A DNA stretch of 64,000 nt from an uncultured Bacilli bacterium (lineage in GTDB: Bacteria > Bacillota_I > Bacilli_A > RF39 > UBA660): the NCBI GenBank assembly GCA_934130175.1, contig CAKOXP010000003.1, forward strand, positions 1 to 64,000. The letters are read 5' to 3'. The position numbers and the translations under genes are program-made. The notes beneath the pieces were generated by a model. It saw only the letters and a program-made list of their open reading frames with translations, had not been told where the DNA came from and ran no database searches. This document shows positions 23,676-33,030 of this stretch, one piece after another (within the stretch, counting starts at the first letter, position 1; the number at the start of each line of letters is the position of its first letter).

Positions 23676-26096
23676 ATGTATCCATTAGGAAAGCAGTTTT
23701 CAATAGATAATTCTAAGTCTCGTCCTGAAGAAAAAGCAATTTATAAAGGACCAAATTATCGTATTAGTATTATAACTGAACGTGTTGTACGTCTTGAATA
23801 TAATCCAGATGGGAAATTTGTAGACTCACCAACACAGTTAATTCAAACTAGAAATTTAGGTTATCCTAATTTTAGAGTTAACCAAGATCAAAATATCTTA
23901 GAAATCACAACCAAATATTTTAGACTTACTTATTTGAAAAGACAACCATTTATTGGAACAAAATTAGATCCAACTAAAAATTTAAAGATAACATTATTAT
24001 CAAGAGATCCTGCACGTCAAAAAGATTGGTATTTTAATCATCCAGAAGCACGTAATATGGCAGGAAATATGGTATCTATTGATGTACCATGTTCGAAAAT
24101 TCTCCAAAGAGGTCTATACTCTCTAGATGGATTTGCGAGTATAAATGATACTCCTAATAAACTTTTGAATGTTGATGGAACAATGTTTGATAGAGATCCA
24201 AACTCCATTGATGTTTATGTGTTCATGTACGATTACGATTATAAACAAGCTCTTCTTGATTATTATAAAATGACAGGATATCCAGAGTTAATACCAAGAT
24301 ATGCCTTAGGTAATTGGTGGAGTAGAAATATAGAATATGATGATGAAAAAATTACTAGTTTAGTAAAACATTTTGAAAAAAAGAAAATTCCATTATCAAT
24401 TCTTTTACTTGATAACGACTGGCATTATAGAAATGTAGGTAACGCTAAAGGGTTAAAGACTGGTTTTACTTTTAATAAAAGTTTGCTTCCAGAACCTAAA
24501 AAAACTATAGATAATCTTCACAAAAAAGGAATTAGATTTGGTCTTGTTATAAACCCAGAAGAAGGAATTTATCCACACGAATTATATTATAAAGTAGCAG
24601 CGTCATATCTAGGAGTTACTGATAATAAAATAATTTTATTTGATCCTTTAAATCCAAAACTATTAGATGTTTATTTTAAGATTTTACTACATCCATTAGA
24701 AGATTTAGGAGTGGACTTTTTCTGGAGTGATTATAAAGGAAATTCCAATTTGACAAATTTATGGGCCTATAATCATTATTTGTATCTTGATTCAGGAAGA
24801 AAAGCTGAAAAAAGAAGTATGATACTTGCTCGTAACGGTATTTTTGCTCCTCATAGATATCCCGTTCTTTATGGTGGTTCTAGTGAAATTAGTTGGGAAG
24901 AATTAAATAAAATTCCTAAATATTATCTTGATGCTGCTAACATTGGAGTATCATTTTGGAGTCATGATGTAGCAGGAAACCATGGAGGTATTGAAGAAGC
25001 AGAACTATATATTAGATACTTAGAATTAAGTGTTTTCTCACCAATATTAAGATTTCATGCTGCAAGGGGGCCATATTATAAAAAAGAACCATGGTTATGG
25101 GACTATGAAACACAAAATATTGCTTCTGAATATTTAAGATTGCGTCATAGATTAATCCCATATTTGTATACAGAATCATATAACTATACTAAAGCTGGGA
25201 CACCGCTTATTCAACCATTTTATTATAATTATATGTGGACTTATGATGACGATTTATATAAAAATCAATATTATTTTGGTTCTCAACTACTTGTATGTCC
25301 TATTCTTACCAAAATGGATGAAGTAATGAATCGTACTATTCATCGTTTCTTTATTCCAGAAGGTGTTTGGTATGATTTTACAACAGGTAAGAAATTCCCT
25401 GGTAATAAGAAATATGTTTCTTTCTATAAAGAGGAGGATTATCCTGTATTTGCTCATGCTGGTAGTATAATTCCTTTGTCTAATCGTAGTGATTATAACA
25501 ATACAGGGCTACCAACAGATTTGGAGATTCAAATATTCCCAGGAGTATCTAATACTTATACCTTGTATGAAGATGATGGTGTTACTGCTTTATACAAAGA
25601 TGGTTATTATTTAAAAACATCAATTGATTACAATTACTTAAAAAATAACTACACACTTATCATTAGATCAATAGAAGGAAAAAGTGGCATAGTTCCAGCT
25701 AAAAGAAACTATAAAGTAGTCTTTAGAAATACTAAAGAAGCAGAAAGCGTTACTGCATATTATAATAGTCAGCCATGTAAAGTAGAAAGTGAATTTGATG
25801 GAAATGACTTCGTTGTTTATGTAAATAATATTCCAACTATTGGGCAGTTAACAATTAATTGTCGAGGAAAAGATATTGAAATAGATGCAGTTAGAGTTAT
25901 TAATGATGATGTAAAAAGTATTTTATTAGACCTAAAAATTAATGTTTATTTAAAAGAAGAAATATCTGATATAATGTTTAGTAATCAATCTATTAGTAAA
26001 AAACGTATAGCAATTAGAAAACTAAGAGGAAAAGGATTATCTAGAGCTTATACTAATTTATTCTTAAAACTACTTGAATATATTAGTGAGTTCTAG
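23676..26096 (+). CDS. Glycoside hydrolase family 31 protein
   Basis: 806 residues from ATG 23676 (AGGAAGGTG before it; the frame opens nine bases earlier at GTG). Family GH31 holds alpha-glucosidases, alpha-xylosidases and relatives. Order: N-terminal beta domain, (beta/alpha)8 barrel from about 205, proximal and distal beta domains, and a unique tail of about 60 helical residues. The nucleophile is Asp352 in FFWSDYKG. The segment that normally carries the acid/base aspartate (pattern WSGD or FSGD) reads HRYPVLYGGSSEISW, putting Ser402 at that place. SFWSHDVAGNHGG and SPILRFHA are conserved. No signal peptide, so it acts in the cytoplasm, on an imported oligosaccharide or glycogen-like substrate. 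No sugar transporter adjoins it. Confidence 0.9.
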   Translation: MYPLGKQFSIDNSKSRPEEKAIYKGPNYRISIITERVVRLEYNPDGKFVDSPTQLIQTRNLGYPNFRVNQDQNILEITTKYFRLTYLKRQPFIGTKLDPTKNLKITLLSRDPARQKDWYFNHPEARNMAGNMVSIDVPCSKILQRGLYSLDGFASINDTPNKLLNVDGTMFDRDPNSIDVYVFMYDYDYKQALLDYYKMTGYPELIPRYALGNWWSRNIEYDDEKITSLVKHFEKKKIPLSILLLDNDWHYRNVGNAKGLKTGFTFNKSLLPEPKKTIDNLHKKGIRFGLVINPEEGIYPHELYYKVAASYLGVTDNKIILFDPLNPKLLDVYFKILLHPLEDLGVDFFWSDYKGNSNLTNLWAYNHYLYLDSGRKAEKRSMILARNGIFAPHRYPVLYGGSSEISWEELNKIPKYYLDAANIGVSFWSHDVAGNHGGIEEAELYIRYLELSVFSPILRFHAARGPYYKKEPWLWDYETQNIASEYLRLRHRLIPYLYTESYNYTKAGTPLIQPFYYNYMWTYDDDLYKNQYYFGSQLLVCPILTKMDEVMNRTIHRFFIPEGVWYDFTTGKKFPGNKKYVSFYKEEDYPVFAHAGSIIPLSNRSDYNNTGLPTDLEIQIFPGVSNTYTLYEDDGVTALYKDGYYLKTSIDYNYLKNNYTLIIRSIEGKSGIVPAKRNYKVVFRNTKEAESVTAYYNSQPCKVESEFDGNDFVVYVNNIPTIGQLTINCRGKDIEIDAVRVINDDVKSILLDLKINVYLKEEISDIMFSNQSISKKRIAIRKLRGKGLSRAYTNLFLKLLEYISEF

Positions 26097-26102
26097 TATA
26101 AT
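26074..26102 (+). promoter_or_regulatory. SigA promoter of the T-box leuS operon
   Basis: TTGAAT (26074-26079), 17 bases, TATAAT (26097-26102). It overlaps the 3' end of the GH31 gene. Confidence 0.75.
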
Positions 26103-26111
26103 AAATTCAAA

Positions 26112-26320
26112 TATTTGAAATATTGGTAGTAGTAGTAATGATTAATTTCAGTTAAGAGAGTTTATGGTTGGTGAAAATAAACCTGAAATGATTATGAACT
26201 TGACTATCTTTAAGTATATTGGGTAAGACCATTATCTCTATTAAGCCGCATAGATTTATTCTATGAAATAAGGTGGTACCACGGAAATAATTCGTCCTTA
26301 TATATTAAGGGCGTTTTTTA
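26112..26320 (+). promoter_or_regulatory. T-box leader, leucine-specific
   Basis: The invariant T-box GGTGGTACCACG is at 26272-26283. The stem I distal loop GGTTGGTGAAAA (26166-26177) is present. By alignment with the tyrS leader in this window, the specifier triplet is CTT (26199-26201), a leucine codon; TGGT in the T-box matches tRNA with discriminator A. The terminator hairpin is 26293-26313 (CGTCCTTA with TAAGGGCG) and T run 26314-26319. Uncharged tRNA-Leu would favour the antiterminator and switch on the two genes below. Confidence 0.93.
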
Positions 26321-26334
26321 TTTGAAGGAGGAGT

Positions 26335-26751
26335 ATGAAACAAGTAATTTTATTTTTACTAACATTTATCTTTGTCTTCTTATTTTATCAAATATTTATA
26401 ATTAGAAAAGCAAAGATAAAAAAAGAAAAGAAATCAAAGAAAAAACTGTTTAAAAAGAAAAAAAATAATAAAGGTAAAGAAGATATTTTACCAAAGAAAC
26501 CAATGGAGATAAAACTTTTAGAATCAAAGTATAAGCTTGATTTAGATAAAATTAATTATAACAGACTACTACTAGTTGTATCTTTAGTTAGTTCGTTAGA
26601 TATTTCTATTTTAGTTACGTTAGTTTTAATTATAGATAATTATCTACTTCAGATTTTACTGGCTTTAGTACTGGCTTTTCCATTAATACTTTTAAGTTAT
26701 AGTTTTATTGGTAAATATTATGTTAAGAAAGGATTGATTAAAAATGAGTAA
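26335..26751 (+). CDS. Small membrane protein in the leuS operon
   Basis: 138 residues. One N-terminal membrane helix (VILFLLTFIFVFLFYQIFII), a strongly basic cytoplasmic stretch (residues 22-50, almost all Lys, Arg or Asn), then a short soluble part with MEIKLLESKYKLDLDKINY, and two more membrane helices. GAAGGAGGAG precedes ATG 26335. It ends eight bases inside leuS, so translation is coupled, and it is under the leucine T-box. Not recognised. The block with a short 'LE.KY.LDLDKINY' motif followed by a membrane pair occurs in small uncharacterised Bacillota proteins, but I cannot name a family with certainty. Confidence 0.75.
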   Translation: MKQVILFLLTFIFVFLFYQIFIIRKAKIKKEKKSKKKLFKKKKNNKGKEDILPKKPMEIKLLESKYKLDLDKINYNRLLLVVSLVSSLDISILVTLVLIIDNYLLQILLALVLAFPLILLSYSFIGKYYVKKGLIKNE

Positions 26752-29146
26752 TTATACAAGTATAGAAAAGAAATGGCAACAATATTGGGAAGATGAAAAG
26801 GTATTTGTTGCAGATAATAAAAGTAGTAAACCTAAATATTATTATTTAGTAGAATTTCCTTATCCATCAGGAGCAGGACTTCATGTTGGACATGTTAGAA
26901 GTTATACTGCCCTAGATGCTTTAGCACGTAAGAAAAGAATGAATGGATACAATGTTTTATTCCCAATGGGATGGGATGCTTTTGGAGCACCAGCAGAACA
27001 ATATGCCATTAAAAATCATATTCACCCTAGTGTTGCTGTAAAAGAAAATATTAAAAACTTCAAGAGCCAAATTAAAGCAATTGGTCTATCAATTGATTGG
27101 ACAAGAGAATTCGCAACAACTGATCCAGAATATTACAAATGGACTCAATGGCAATTTTTAAAATTCTTTGAACATGGAATGGCTTATAAGGCAAAGAAAA
27201 ATATTAACTGGTGTCCAAAGTGTAAGATGGGATTATCTAATGAGGATTCATCAGGTGGAGTTTGTGAACGTTGTGGAACAGAAGTAGAACAAAGAGAAAA
27301 AGAACAATGGATGCTTAGAATGAGTGATTATGCAGAAGACTTAATTACAGGACTTGATGATACTAAATTTCAATATAGAATAAAAACAGCGCAAATTAAT
27401 TGGATAGGTAAATCAACAGGAGCAGAAGTTAATTTCAAAGTAAAAGAAATAGATGAAGAATTAGTAGTATTCACAACAAGACCAGATACACTATATGGAG
27501 TAACTTTCATGGTTGTCGCACCAGAACATCCAATAATAGATAAGAATAAAGATAAGGTTTCTAATTTTGATGAGATTGAATCATATCGTGAAAAGATTAA
27601 AAATAAAACAGAATTCGAAAGAACTCAAGTAAATAAAGATAAGACAGGTGTATGTATAAAAGGTCTTACTGGAATAAATCCAATTACTAATAAAGAAATT
27701 CCAATCTACATTTCAGACTATGTTATGATGAGTTATGGAACAGGAGCTATTATGGCAGTACCAGCCCATGATGAAAGAGATTATGAATTTGCTAAAAAAT
27801 TTGGAATTGATATAGTTGAGGTAATTAAAGGTGGAGATATTTCAGAAAAAGCTTACACTGGCGATGGTGAAATGGTTAACTCTGGAGTATTAAATGGACT
27901 AACTAATAAAAAAGATTCTATCAAGAAAATGATTGAATACCTAGAAGAAAATAACCTAGGTCATGAAAAAGTAAATTACAAATTACAAGACTGGATATTC
28001 TCACGTCAAAGATTCTGGGGAGAACCAATTCCACTAGTTTATTGTGAAGATTGTGGTTGGGTTCCAGTAAAAGAAGAAGACTTACCAGTTAGACTTCCAG
28101 ATGTTACAAACTATGAACCAACAGATGATGGTGAAAGTCCACTAGCAGCAATTACTGACTGGGTAAATACAACTTGTCCACATTGTGGAAAACCTGCTAA
28201 AAGAGAAACTGATACAATGCCAAACTGGGCAGGATCATCATGGTATTGGTTAAGATATATGGACGCTCATAATGATAAAGAATTCGCAAGTCAAGATGCC
28301 TTAAAATATTGGGGTAAACTAGATTTCTATAATGGTGGTATGGAACATGCAACTAGACACTTACTATATGCTAGATTCTGGAATCAATTCTTATATAATA
28401 TAGGATTAGTACCAAATAAAGAACCATTTGAAACAAGAGTAAGTCATGGTATGATTCTAGGAGAAGGCGGCGTTAAGATGTCAAAATCACTAGGAAATGT
28501 TGTAAATCCTGACGATATGGTATCTTCATACGGTGCAGATGCTTTAAGAACTTATGAAATGTTTATTGGTGACTATGAAAAAGAAGTTGCTTGGAGTGAA
28601 CAAGGACTTAATGGATGTAAAAGATTTATTGATAGAGTAGTTAGAGTTGGAGAAAAAGTAACTGATAAAAATGGTTACTCAGAAAAGTTAGAAAATTTAA
28701 TTCATAAAACTATAAAAAAAGTTACTGAAGACATAGATACAATGAAATTTAATACAGCAGTATCAGCTCTAATGATTTTACTAAACAAATTTGAAGAACA
28801 AGAAGAAATAACAAAAGATGATTACAGAACATTCTTAATCTTATTTAACCCAATTGCGCCACATATCACTGAAGAATTAAATGAAAAATATAATTTAGGT
28901 GAAGCAATATGTAAGAGTAGTTGGCCTAAGTATGATGAGGCAAAAACTATAGACGAAGAAAAAGAAATAGCTGTTCAAGTTAATGGAAAAGTTCGTGCTA
29001 CTATAAAAATTAATGTTAATGAAGACGAAGAATCAATAAAGGAAAAAGCTTTAAAAGAAGAAAATGTTAAAAATCATACTGATGGAAAAGAAATTGTTAA
29101 AGTGATCGTTATTAAAGGTAAAATTGTAAATATTGTTGTTAAATAG
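26744..29146 (+). CDS. leuS: Leucyl-tRNA synthetase
   Basis: 800 residues, full length. HIGH-type signature HVGH at 47-50 inside PYPSGAGLHVGHVRSY, KMSKS at about 577-582 in GGVKMSKSLGN, the class I editing domain with TTRPDTLYGVTFMV, zinc-binding CPKCKMG and CERCGTE pairs, and a C-terminal anticodon-binding domain ending in a small VNGKVRATI segment. It charges tRNA-Leu. Expression is likely controlled by the T-box leader. Confidence 0.98.
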   Translation: MSNYTSIEKKWQQYWEDEKVFVADNKSSKPKYYYLVEFPYPSGAGLHVGHVRSYTALDALARKKRMNGYNVLFPMGWDAFGAPAEQYAIKNHIHPSVAVKENIKNFKSQIKAIGLSIDWTREFATTDPEYYKWTQWQFLKFFEHGMAYKAKKNINWCPKCKMGLSNEDSSGGVCERCGTEVEQREKEQWMLRMSDYAEDLITGLDDTKFQYRIKTAQINWIGKSTGAEVNFKVKEIDEELVVFTTRPDTLYGVTFMVVAPEHPIIDKNKDKVSNFDEIESYREKIKNKTEFERTQVNKDKTGVCIKGLTGINPITNKEIPIYISDYVMMSYGTGAIMAVPAHDERDYEFAKKFGIDIVEVIKGGDISEKAYTGDGEMVNSGVLNGLTNKKDSIKKMIEYLEENNLGHEKVNYKLQDWIFSRQRFWGEPIPLVYCEDCGWVPVKEEDLPVRLPDVTNYEPTDDGESPLAAITDWVNTTCPHCGKPAKRETDTMPNWAGSSWYWLRYMDAHNDKEFASQDALKYWGKLDFYNGGMEHATRHLLYARFWNQFLYNIGLVPNKEPFETRVSHGMILGEGGVKMSKSLGNVVNPDDMVSSYGADALRTYEMFIGDYEKEVAWSEQGLNGCKRFIDRVVRVGEKVTDKNGYSEKLENLIHKTIKKVTEDIDTMKFNTAVSALMILLNKFEEQEEITKDDYRTFLILFNPIAPHITEELNEKYNLGEAICKSSWPKYDEAKTIDEEKEIAVQVNGKVRATIKINVNEDEESIKEKALKEENVKNHTDGKEIVKVIVIKGKIVNIVVK

Positions 29147-29154
29147 TTTTCAAC

Positions 29155-29193
29155 AAGAAATGTGGAAAATAATATTCTACATTTCTTTTTTTT
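29155..29193 (+). terminator. Terminator after leuS
   Basis: Twelve-base stem with one G-T pair (29155-29166 with 29176-29187), then a T run to 29193. Confidence 0.85.
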
Positions 29194-29204
29194 AACAGTT
29201 TTTG

Positions 29205-29233
29205 TGGACAAAGTATTTTATAACTATTATAAT
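29205..29233 (+). promoter_or_regulatory. SigA promoter of the 29265 gene
   Basis: TGGACA (29205-29210), 17 bases, TATAAT (29228-29233). It lies within the longest frame from 29202, which excludes that start. Confidence 0.7.
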
Positions 29234-29264
29234 AAAAATTAATCATCAAAAAGGAGATAACATT

Positions 29265-30059
29265 ATGACTGGATTAGAATGGGAAAATTTTGAAAAATAT
29301 GATAGTAAGGAATATATAGTAGAACAAAATAGTGAGTTTATTAAATACTATGAAGAAAAACTAAAAGAAGGTTATCATCCGACATTGAATCTAGATGAAA
29401 TTCAGAATCTTATTGATAAATTAGCAATGTTTTTTGAATTTAAATATCCCGAAGAAATCTTTGATGCATTTAGATATGTTGGTGGCACAGAAAAGAAAGC
29501 TTTTTATGAATGCGTGAAGATAGCTAAAAAACTTGATATTGAACAATTAAAATATAGATTGAATCATGATGAATTGCGTTTCTTAGAATGTGAGTATCCA
29601 GTATATTTAACCTTAAGAAGACCTAAAAAATTATTTGGAAATTCTATTTCAATGATTAGAGTTGATAGTAATGGAAAAATTGCTTCATCCGAACTAGAAG
29701 ATTTAGAATTTGAGGATTTCATAAAAGACACAGATGGAATAACTAGAATTGAGGACCTCTTAGGAAGGTATTTTGGCTTAGAAACAGATGTTGATTATAG
29801 CGAGTTAGAACGTGCCGTTACGAATCATAAAAATTCTGTTGCTATAAGAAATAAGGTTTTAGAGATGACCATGTTAAAAATGTTATATTCTTCTTTACCT
29901 GAACATGGTTATATCAGGGCTAAACGCTTTATGAGAATGTTTAATAAAGAATATGATTTAGATTTAAATATGGAAAAGTTAGATAGTATTATGAGTATTG
30001 ATTATAAAGATACAAATTATGTAAAACAAAAAATAAAAGAAAGAAAACAAGCTTCTTAA
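29265..30059 (+). CDS. Hypothetical cytoplasmic protein
   Basis: 264 residues from ATG 29265, which follows AAAGGAGATAA; the frame opens earlier but the promoter lies inside it. No signal peptide or membrane segment. The protein is acidic and mostly helical, with a central LRRPKKLFGNSISMIRVDS strand pair and a C-terminal helical part (residues 190-264). I do not recognise it. It has its own promoter and terminator, so it works alone. Confidence 0.7.
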   Translation: MTGLEWENFEKYDSKEYIVEQNSEFIKYYEEKLKEGYHPTLNLDEIQNLIDKLAMFFEFKYPEEIFDAFRYVGGTEKKAFYECVKIAKKLDIEQLKYRLNHDELRFLECEYPVYLTLRRPKKLFGNSISMIRVDSNGKIASSELEDLEFEDFIKDTDGITRIEDLLGRYFGLETDVDYSELERAVTNHKNSVAIRNKVLEMTMLKMLYSSLPEHGYIRAKRFMRMFNKEYDLDLNMEKLDSIMSIDYKDTNYVKQKIKERKQAS

Positions 30060-30072
30060 TCTTTCTTTTTTT
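30035..30072 (+). terminator. Terminator after the 29265 gene
   Basis: Nine-base stem AAAAGAAAG (30035-30043) with CTTTCTTTT (30061-30069), 17-base loop, seven-T tail. The 5' arm is in the coding sequence. Confidence 0.6.
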
Positions 30073-30179
30073 GTGAAATTACTTAGAAAATAGCAAGTTA
30101 TAACAATTAAATTTATCTATATAAATGTTTAAAAAAATAAAGATCTATGATAATATAAGTATGATTGGATGTTGATAAG

Positions 30180-31844
30180 ATGAAGAAAAAAAGAGTTAAT
30201 AAAAACAAAGATATTATGAAAAAGAACAATTTTGTTCAAGGGGCTTTTATTGCAACACTTGGTATTGTTATAACTAAAATACTTGGTATTTTATATGTAA
30301 TTCCTTTTTATGCAATTATAGGTGAACAGGGTGGAGCTCTATATGGATATGCTTATTCAATATATTTGGTATTTATGGCTATATCATCCGCTGGAATTCC
30401 TTTGGCTATAAGCAAAATAATAAGTGAATATCAAACTCTTGGTTATTACGATGCCAAGCAAAGAGCTTTTAAAATAGGTAAACAAATAGCAACAACACTA
30501 GGTATATTATGTTTCATTATTTTATTTGTTTTTGCTCCACAGATTGCAACAGCAATACTTGGAGACTTAAAAGGTGGTAACACTATCGAAGATGTCACTT
30601 TTGTTATAAGAGTAATTTCAACAGCTATAACAGTAGTTCCTGTTTTAAGTATTTATAGAGGTTATTTTGAAGGACATAAATTCATTACACCTACAGCTGT
30701 TTCCCAAGTATTTGAACAAGTAGTTCGTGTTTTAGTAATAGTAGTTGGAAGTTTTCTAACTTTAAAAGTATTTAAATTATCTTTAACTACTGCTGTTGGT
30801 GTTGCTGTTTTTGGAGCAACAGTTGGTTCGTTTGCTTCATATTTCTACTTAATAGAAAAAAGATTTAAGAATAAGAAAAAATTTGAAGAAAAAGAATTAA
30901 ACGTTAAAGAACCAAAAATTACTAATAAACAGATATTAAAAAAGATTATGATTTATGCTTTTCCATTAATCATGATTGATATATTCAAATCTTTATATAG
31001 TGTTGTTGATACTGTTACAGTTGTTAAAACATTAGGACCAATCTATGGAACAAAAACAGCTGAAAGTATTATGAGTATTTTATCTACTTGGGCTGCTAAA
31101 TTCAATATGATAATCATTTCTATATCAACAGGAATGATAGTAAGTTTAACTCCTAACTTAACAGCAAGTGCTGTAGTTGGAAATACAGAAGATGTTAAAA
31201 AGAAGATAAATCAAAGTTTTCAAATGTTAATATTTTTAATACTTCCAATGACAGTTGGATTAAGCTTTTTAGCAAAACCTGTTTATACAGTTTTCTATGG
31301 AGCTAGTAAATATGGTCCATCAGTATTATCTTTTTATGTATATGTGGCCTTAATTACAGCTTTATTTACAACAGCAATAACTATTACTCAAGTCTTAAAA
31401 TATTATAAAGTTGTTTTTGTAAGTTTAGCCTCAGGTCTAGTTTTAAAATCTTTAATAAATGTTAGTTTAATAAATCAATTATATAATTTAGGTTTGCCTG
31501 GTTATTATGGGTCTGTTCTAGCATCTATTTTAGGTTATGGTTTATCATTTATTATTTGTTTAATAGCTCTTCATAAAAAATGCGGAGTTAATTATGAGAA
31601 AACTATAAAACAAACAATTAATGCTTTATGTGGAACAGTTTTAATGGTTTTAGTATTATCAGTCGTTAAATTAGTTGTTCCAATCTCTGTAGCATCAAGA
31701 TTTTTAAACATCTTAATAATCGTCGTATATGCAATTATTGGTATGATTACATATTTCATCTATATGAAAAAAACACACTCAATTGATGAGGTGTTTGGTA
31801 AAGACTTCCTAAATAAATTTAAGAAGAAAAAGAAAAGAGCTTAA
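30180..31844 (+). CDS. Polysaccharide/lipid II flippase, MurJ/SpoVB superfamily
   Basis: 554 residues from ATG 30180 (frame opens at TTG 30165). A basic N-terminus and then about 14 membrane helices. The first block, QGAFIATLGIVITKILGILY with the following PFYAIIGEQGGALYGYAYS, is typical of the SpoVB/YtgP branch of the MOP exporter superfamily. Members flip lipid-linked cell-wall precursors; YtgP (MurJ) acts on lipid II and SpoVB in spore cortex synthesis. The sequence does not tell which of the two this is. It is followed on the opposite strand by two FemAB genes, which also act on lipid II. Confidence 0.88.
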   Translation: MKKKRVNKNKDIMKKNNFVQGAFIATLGIVITKILGILYVIPFYAIIGEQGGALYGYAYSIYLVFMAISSAGIPLAISKIISEYQTLGYYDAKQRAFKIGKQIATTLGILCFIILFVFAPQIATAILGDLKGGNTIEDVTFVIRVISTAITVVPVLSIYRGYFEGHKFITPTAVSQVFEQVVRVLVIVVGSFLTLKVFKLSLTTAVGVAVFGATVGSFASYFYLIEKRFKNKKKFEEKELNVKEPKITNKQILKKIMIYAFPLIMIDIFKSLYSVVDTVTVVKTLGPIYGTKTAESIMSILSTWAAKFNMIIISISTGMIVSLTPNLTASAVVGNTEDVKKKINQSFQMLIFLILPMTVGLSFLAKPVYTVFYGASKYGPSVLSFYVYVALITALFTTAITITQVLKYYKVVFVSLASGLVLKSLINVSLINQLYNLGLPGYYGSVLASILGYGLSFIICLIALHKKCGVNYEKTIKQTINALCGTVLMVLVLSVVKLVVPISVASRFLNILIIVVYAIIGMITYFIYMKKTHSIDEVFGKDFLNKFKKKKKRA

Positions 31845-31856
31845 TTGCTCTTTTTT
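31833..31856. terminator. Bidirectional terminator, flippase / FemAB genes
   Basis: Stem AAAAGAGC (31833-31840) with GCTCTTTT (31847-31854), six-base loop; T run on plus, A run on the other side. Confidence 0.85.
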
Positions 31857-33030
31857 AATATCTATTTTTATTTGCAAGCTTTTTCATTTCTCTTTTATAG
31901 GCAATAGTTCTAAGAACATAATTATATTCCCCAATAAGTTCAATGACTTTACCATTATACATTTTATAATCATTTAATAATTTATTATTTTCTAAACTAT
32001 TTCCAATACCATTGAAATTAAATACTTCAATTCCCTTTTTCTTAGCAAATTTAATTTCTTCATAAAAGCAAGAACTTAATGGGTTAAAATTATTAAATTT
32101 ATCAATAACAACAGTACCTAGTACAAGATATTCATTATTATAAATTACAGATAAAACTCCTCCAAGCATGATTTTATGTCCATATTTATATTGCATATTC
32201 TTAATTGTTTCTATTTGTTTATCTAACTTTTCAATTAAACTGGGATTATTTCCAATATTATTTTTACTTTCAATTGTTGACTTTAAATATTCATCAATAT
32301 CAAGTTCACTAATAGATATTCTTAATAAGTTATGTTGAGATAGTATATCTATAATATTTTTAAAATTATTTTTATTAAGATCAAGATAATTAATAACATT
32401 ATTATTATTTATCATCATATCTAAGTATTTATTATATTCTTCTTTTTTTAAAGGATAAGTAGTAATTCCAATTGAAGAATTTCTTTTAATGATTTCTTGT
32501 AAAGATAAGTCAAAATCATTAAATATTTCTTCTTCATTTTTACCTTTTAAGTTTAATTTATATAGAAATGAAGGTTTTAATAAATAATCAGGATTATCTA
32601 TTTTTTTCCAGTCTAAATTAGTTAAGTTTTCTACTACTTTAGAATTGTTTAGGCCACCCTCAATTAAATCACCAGAAAAATTACGATCATGATACATAAC
32701 ATTAGGATCTATTTTTATGTATATTCCTTTTTTTTCTTTAGCAAAATCTTTAATTGCAATCGTAAATATATTAAGTAGTTTTTCATCACGATAATCTATA
32801 ATAAAACCTCTAGGTGCATAGAAAACTCTTTTTCCAAACATTGAAACATTTTTAGATAATAGCATACAACAAGCACGTATAATTCCATCTTGTTCTAGAC
32901 CAAGAAAATAAGTGTGATATCCTTCTTTTCTTTCTATTTGAGCGAAATACTTGCTTTGAAAAAAATTATCTTGTATACTTTCTTTACAAAAATTTTCAAA
33001 CTCTTTCTTATTTATTTCTATTAACCTCAT
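31855..33030 (-). CDS. FemABX-family peptidyltransferase, second gene
   Basis: 391 residues, FemAB family (PF02388). The N-terminal GNAT-like half has FFQSKYFAQIERKEGYHTYF and VFYAPRGFIIDY; the helical arm between about 240 and 265 is present and shorter than in the partner. The C-terminal half ends with KGIEVFNFNGIGNSLENNKL. Enzymes of this family add amino acids from aminoacyl-tRNA to the lysine of lipid II to build the interpeptide bridge. The start overlaps the previous minus-strand gene by 23 bases. Confidence 0.9.
   Translation of the reverse strand: MRLIEINKKEFENFCKESIQDNFFQSKYFAQIERKEGYHTYFLGLEQDGIIRACCMLLSKNVSMFGKRVFYAPRGFIIDYRDEKLLNIFTIAIKDFAKEKKGIYIKIDPNVMYHDRNFSGDLIEGGLNNSKVVENLTNLDWKKIDNPDYLLKPSFLYKLNLKGKNEEEIFNDFDLSLQEIIKRNSSIGITTYPLKKEEYNKYLDMMINNNNVINYLDLNKNNFKNIIDILSQHNLLRISISELDIDEYLKSTIESKNNIGNNPSLIEKLDKQIETIKNMQYKYGHKIMLGGVLSVIYNNEYLVLGTVVIDKFNNFNPLSSCFYEEIKFAKKKGIEVFNFNGIGNSLENNKLLNDYKMYNGKVIELIGEYNYVLRTIAYKREMKKLANKNRY

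Noticed and set aside
26106..26119. Palindrome TTCAAATATTTGAA near the leuS operon transcription start as an operator
   Set aside because: AT-rich palindromes of this size are common by chance here, and control by the T-box is sufficient.
29202..29264. Extended N-terminus of the hypothetical protein at 29265
   Set aside because: It covers a good promoter, and AAAGGAG fits ATG 29265.
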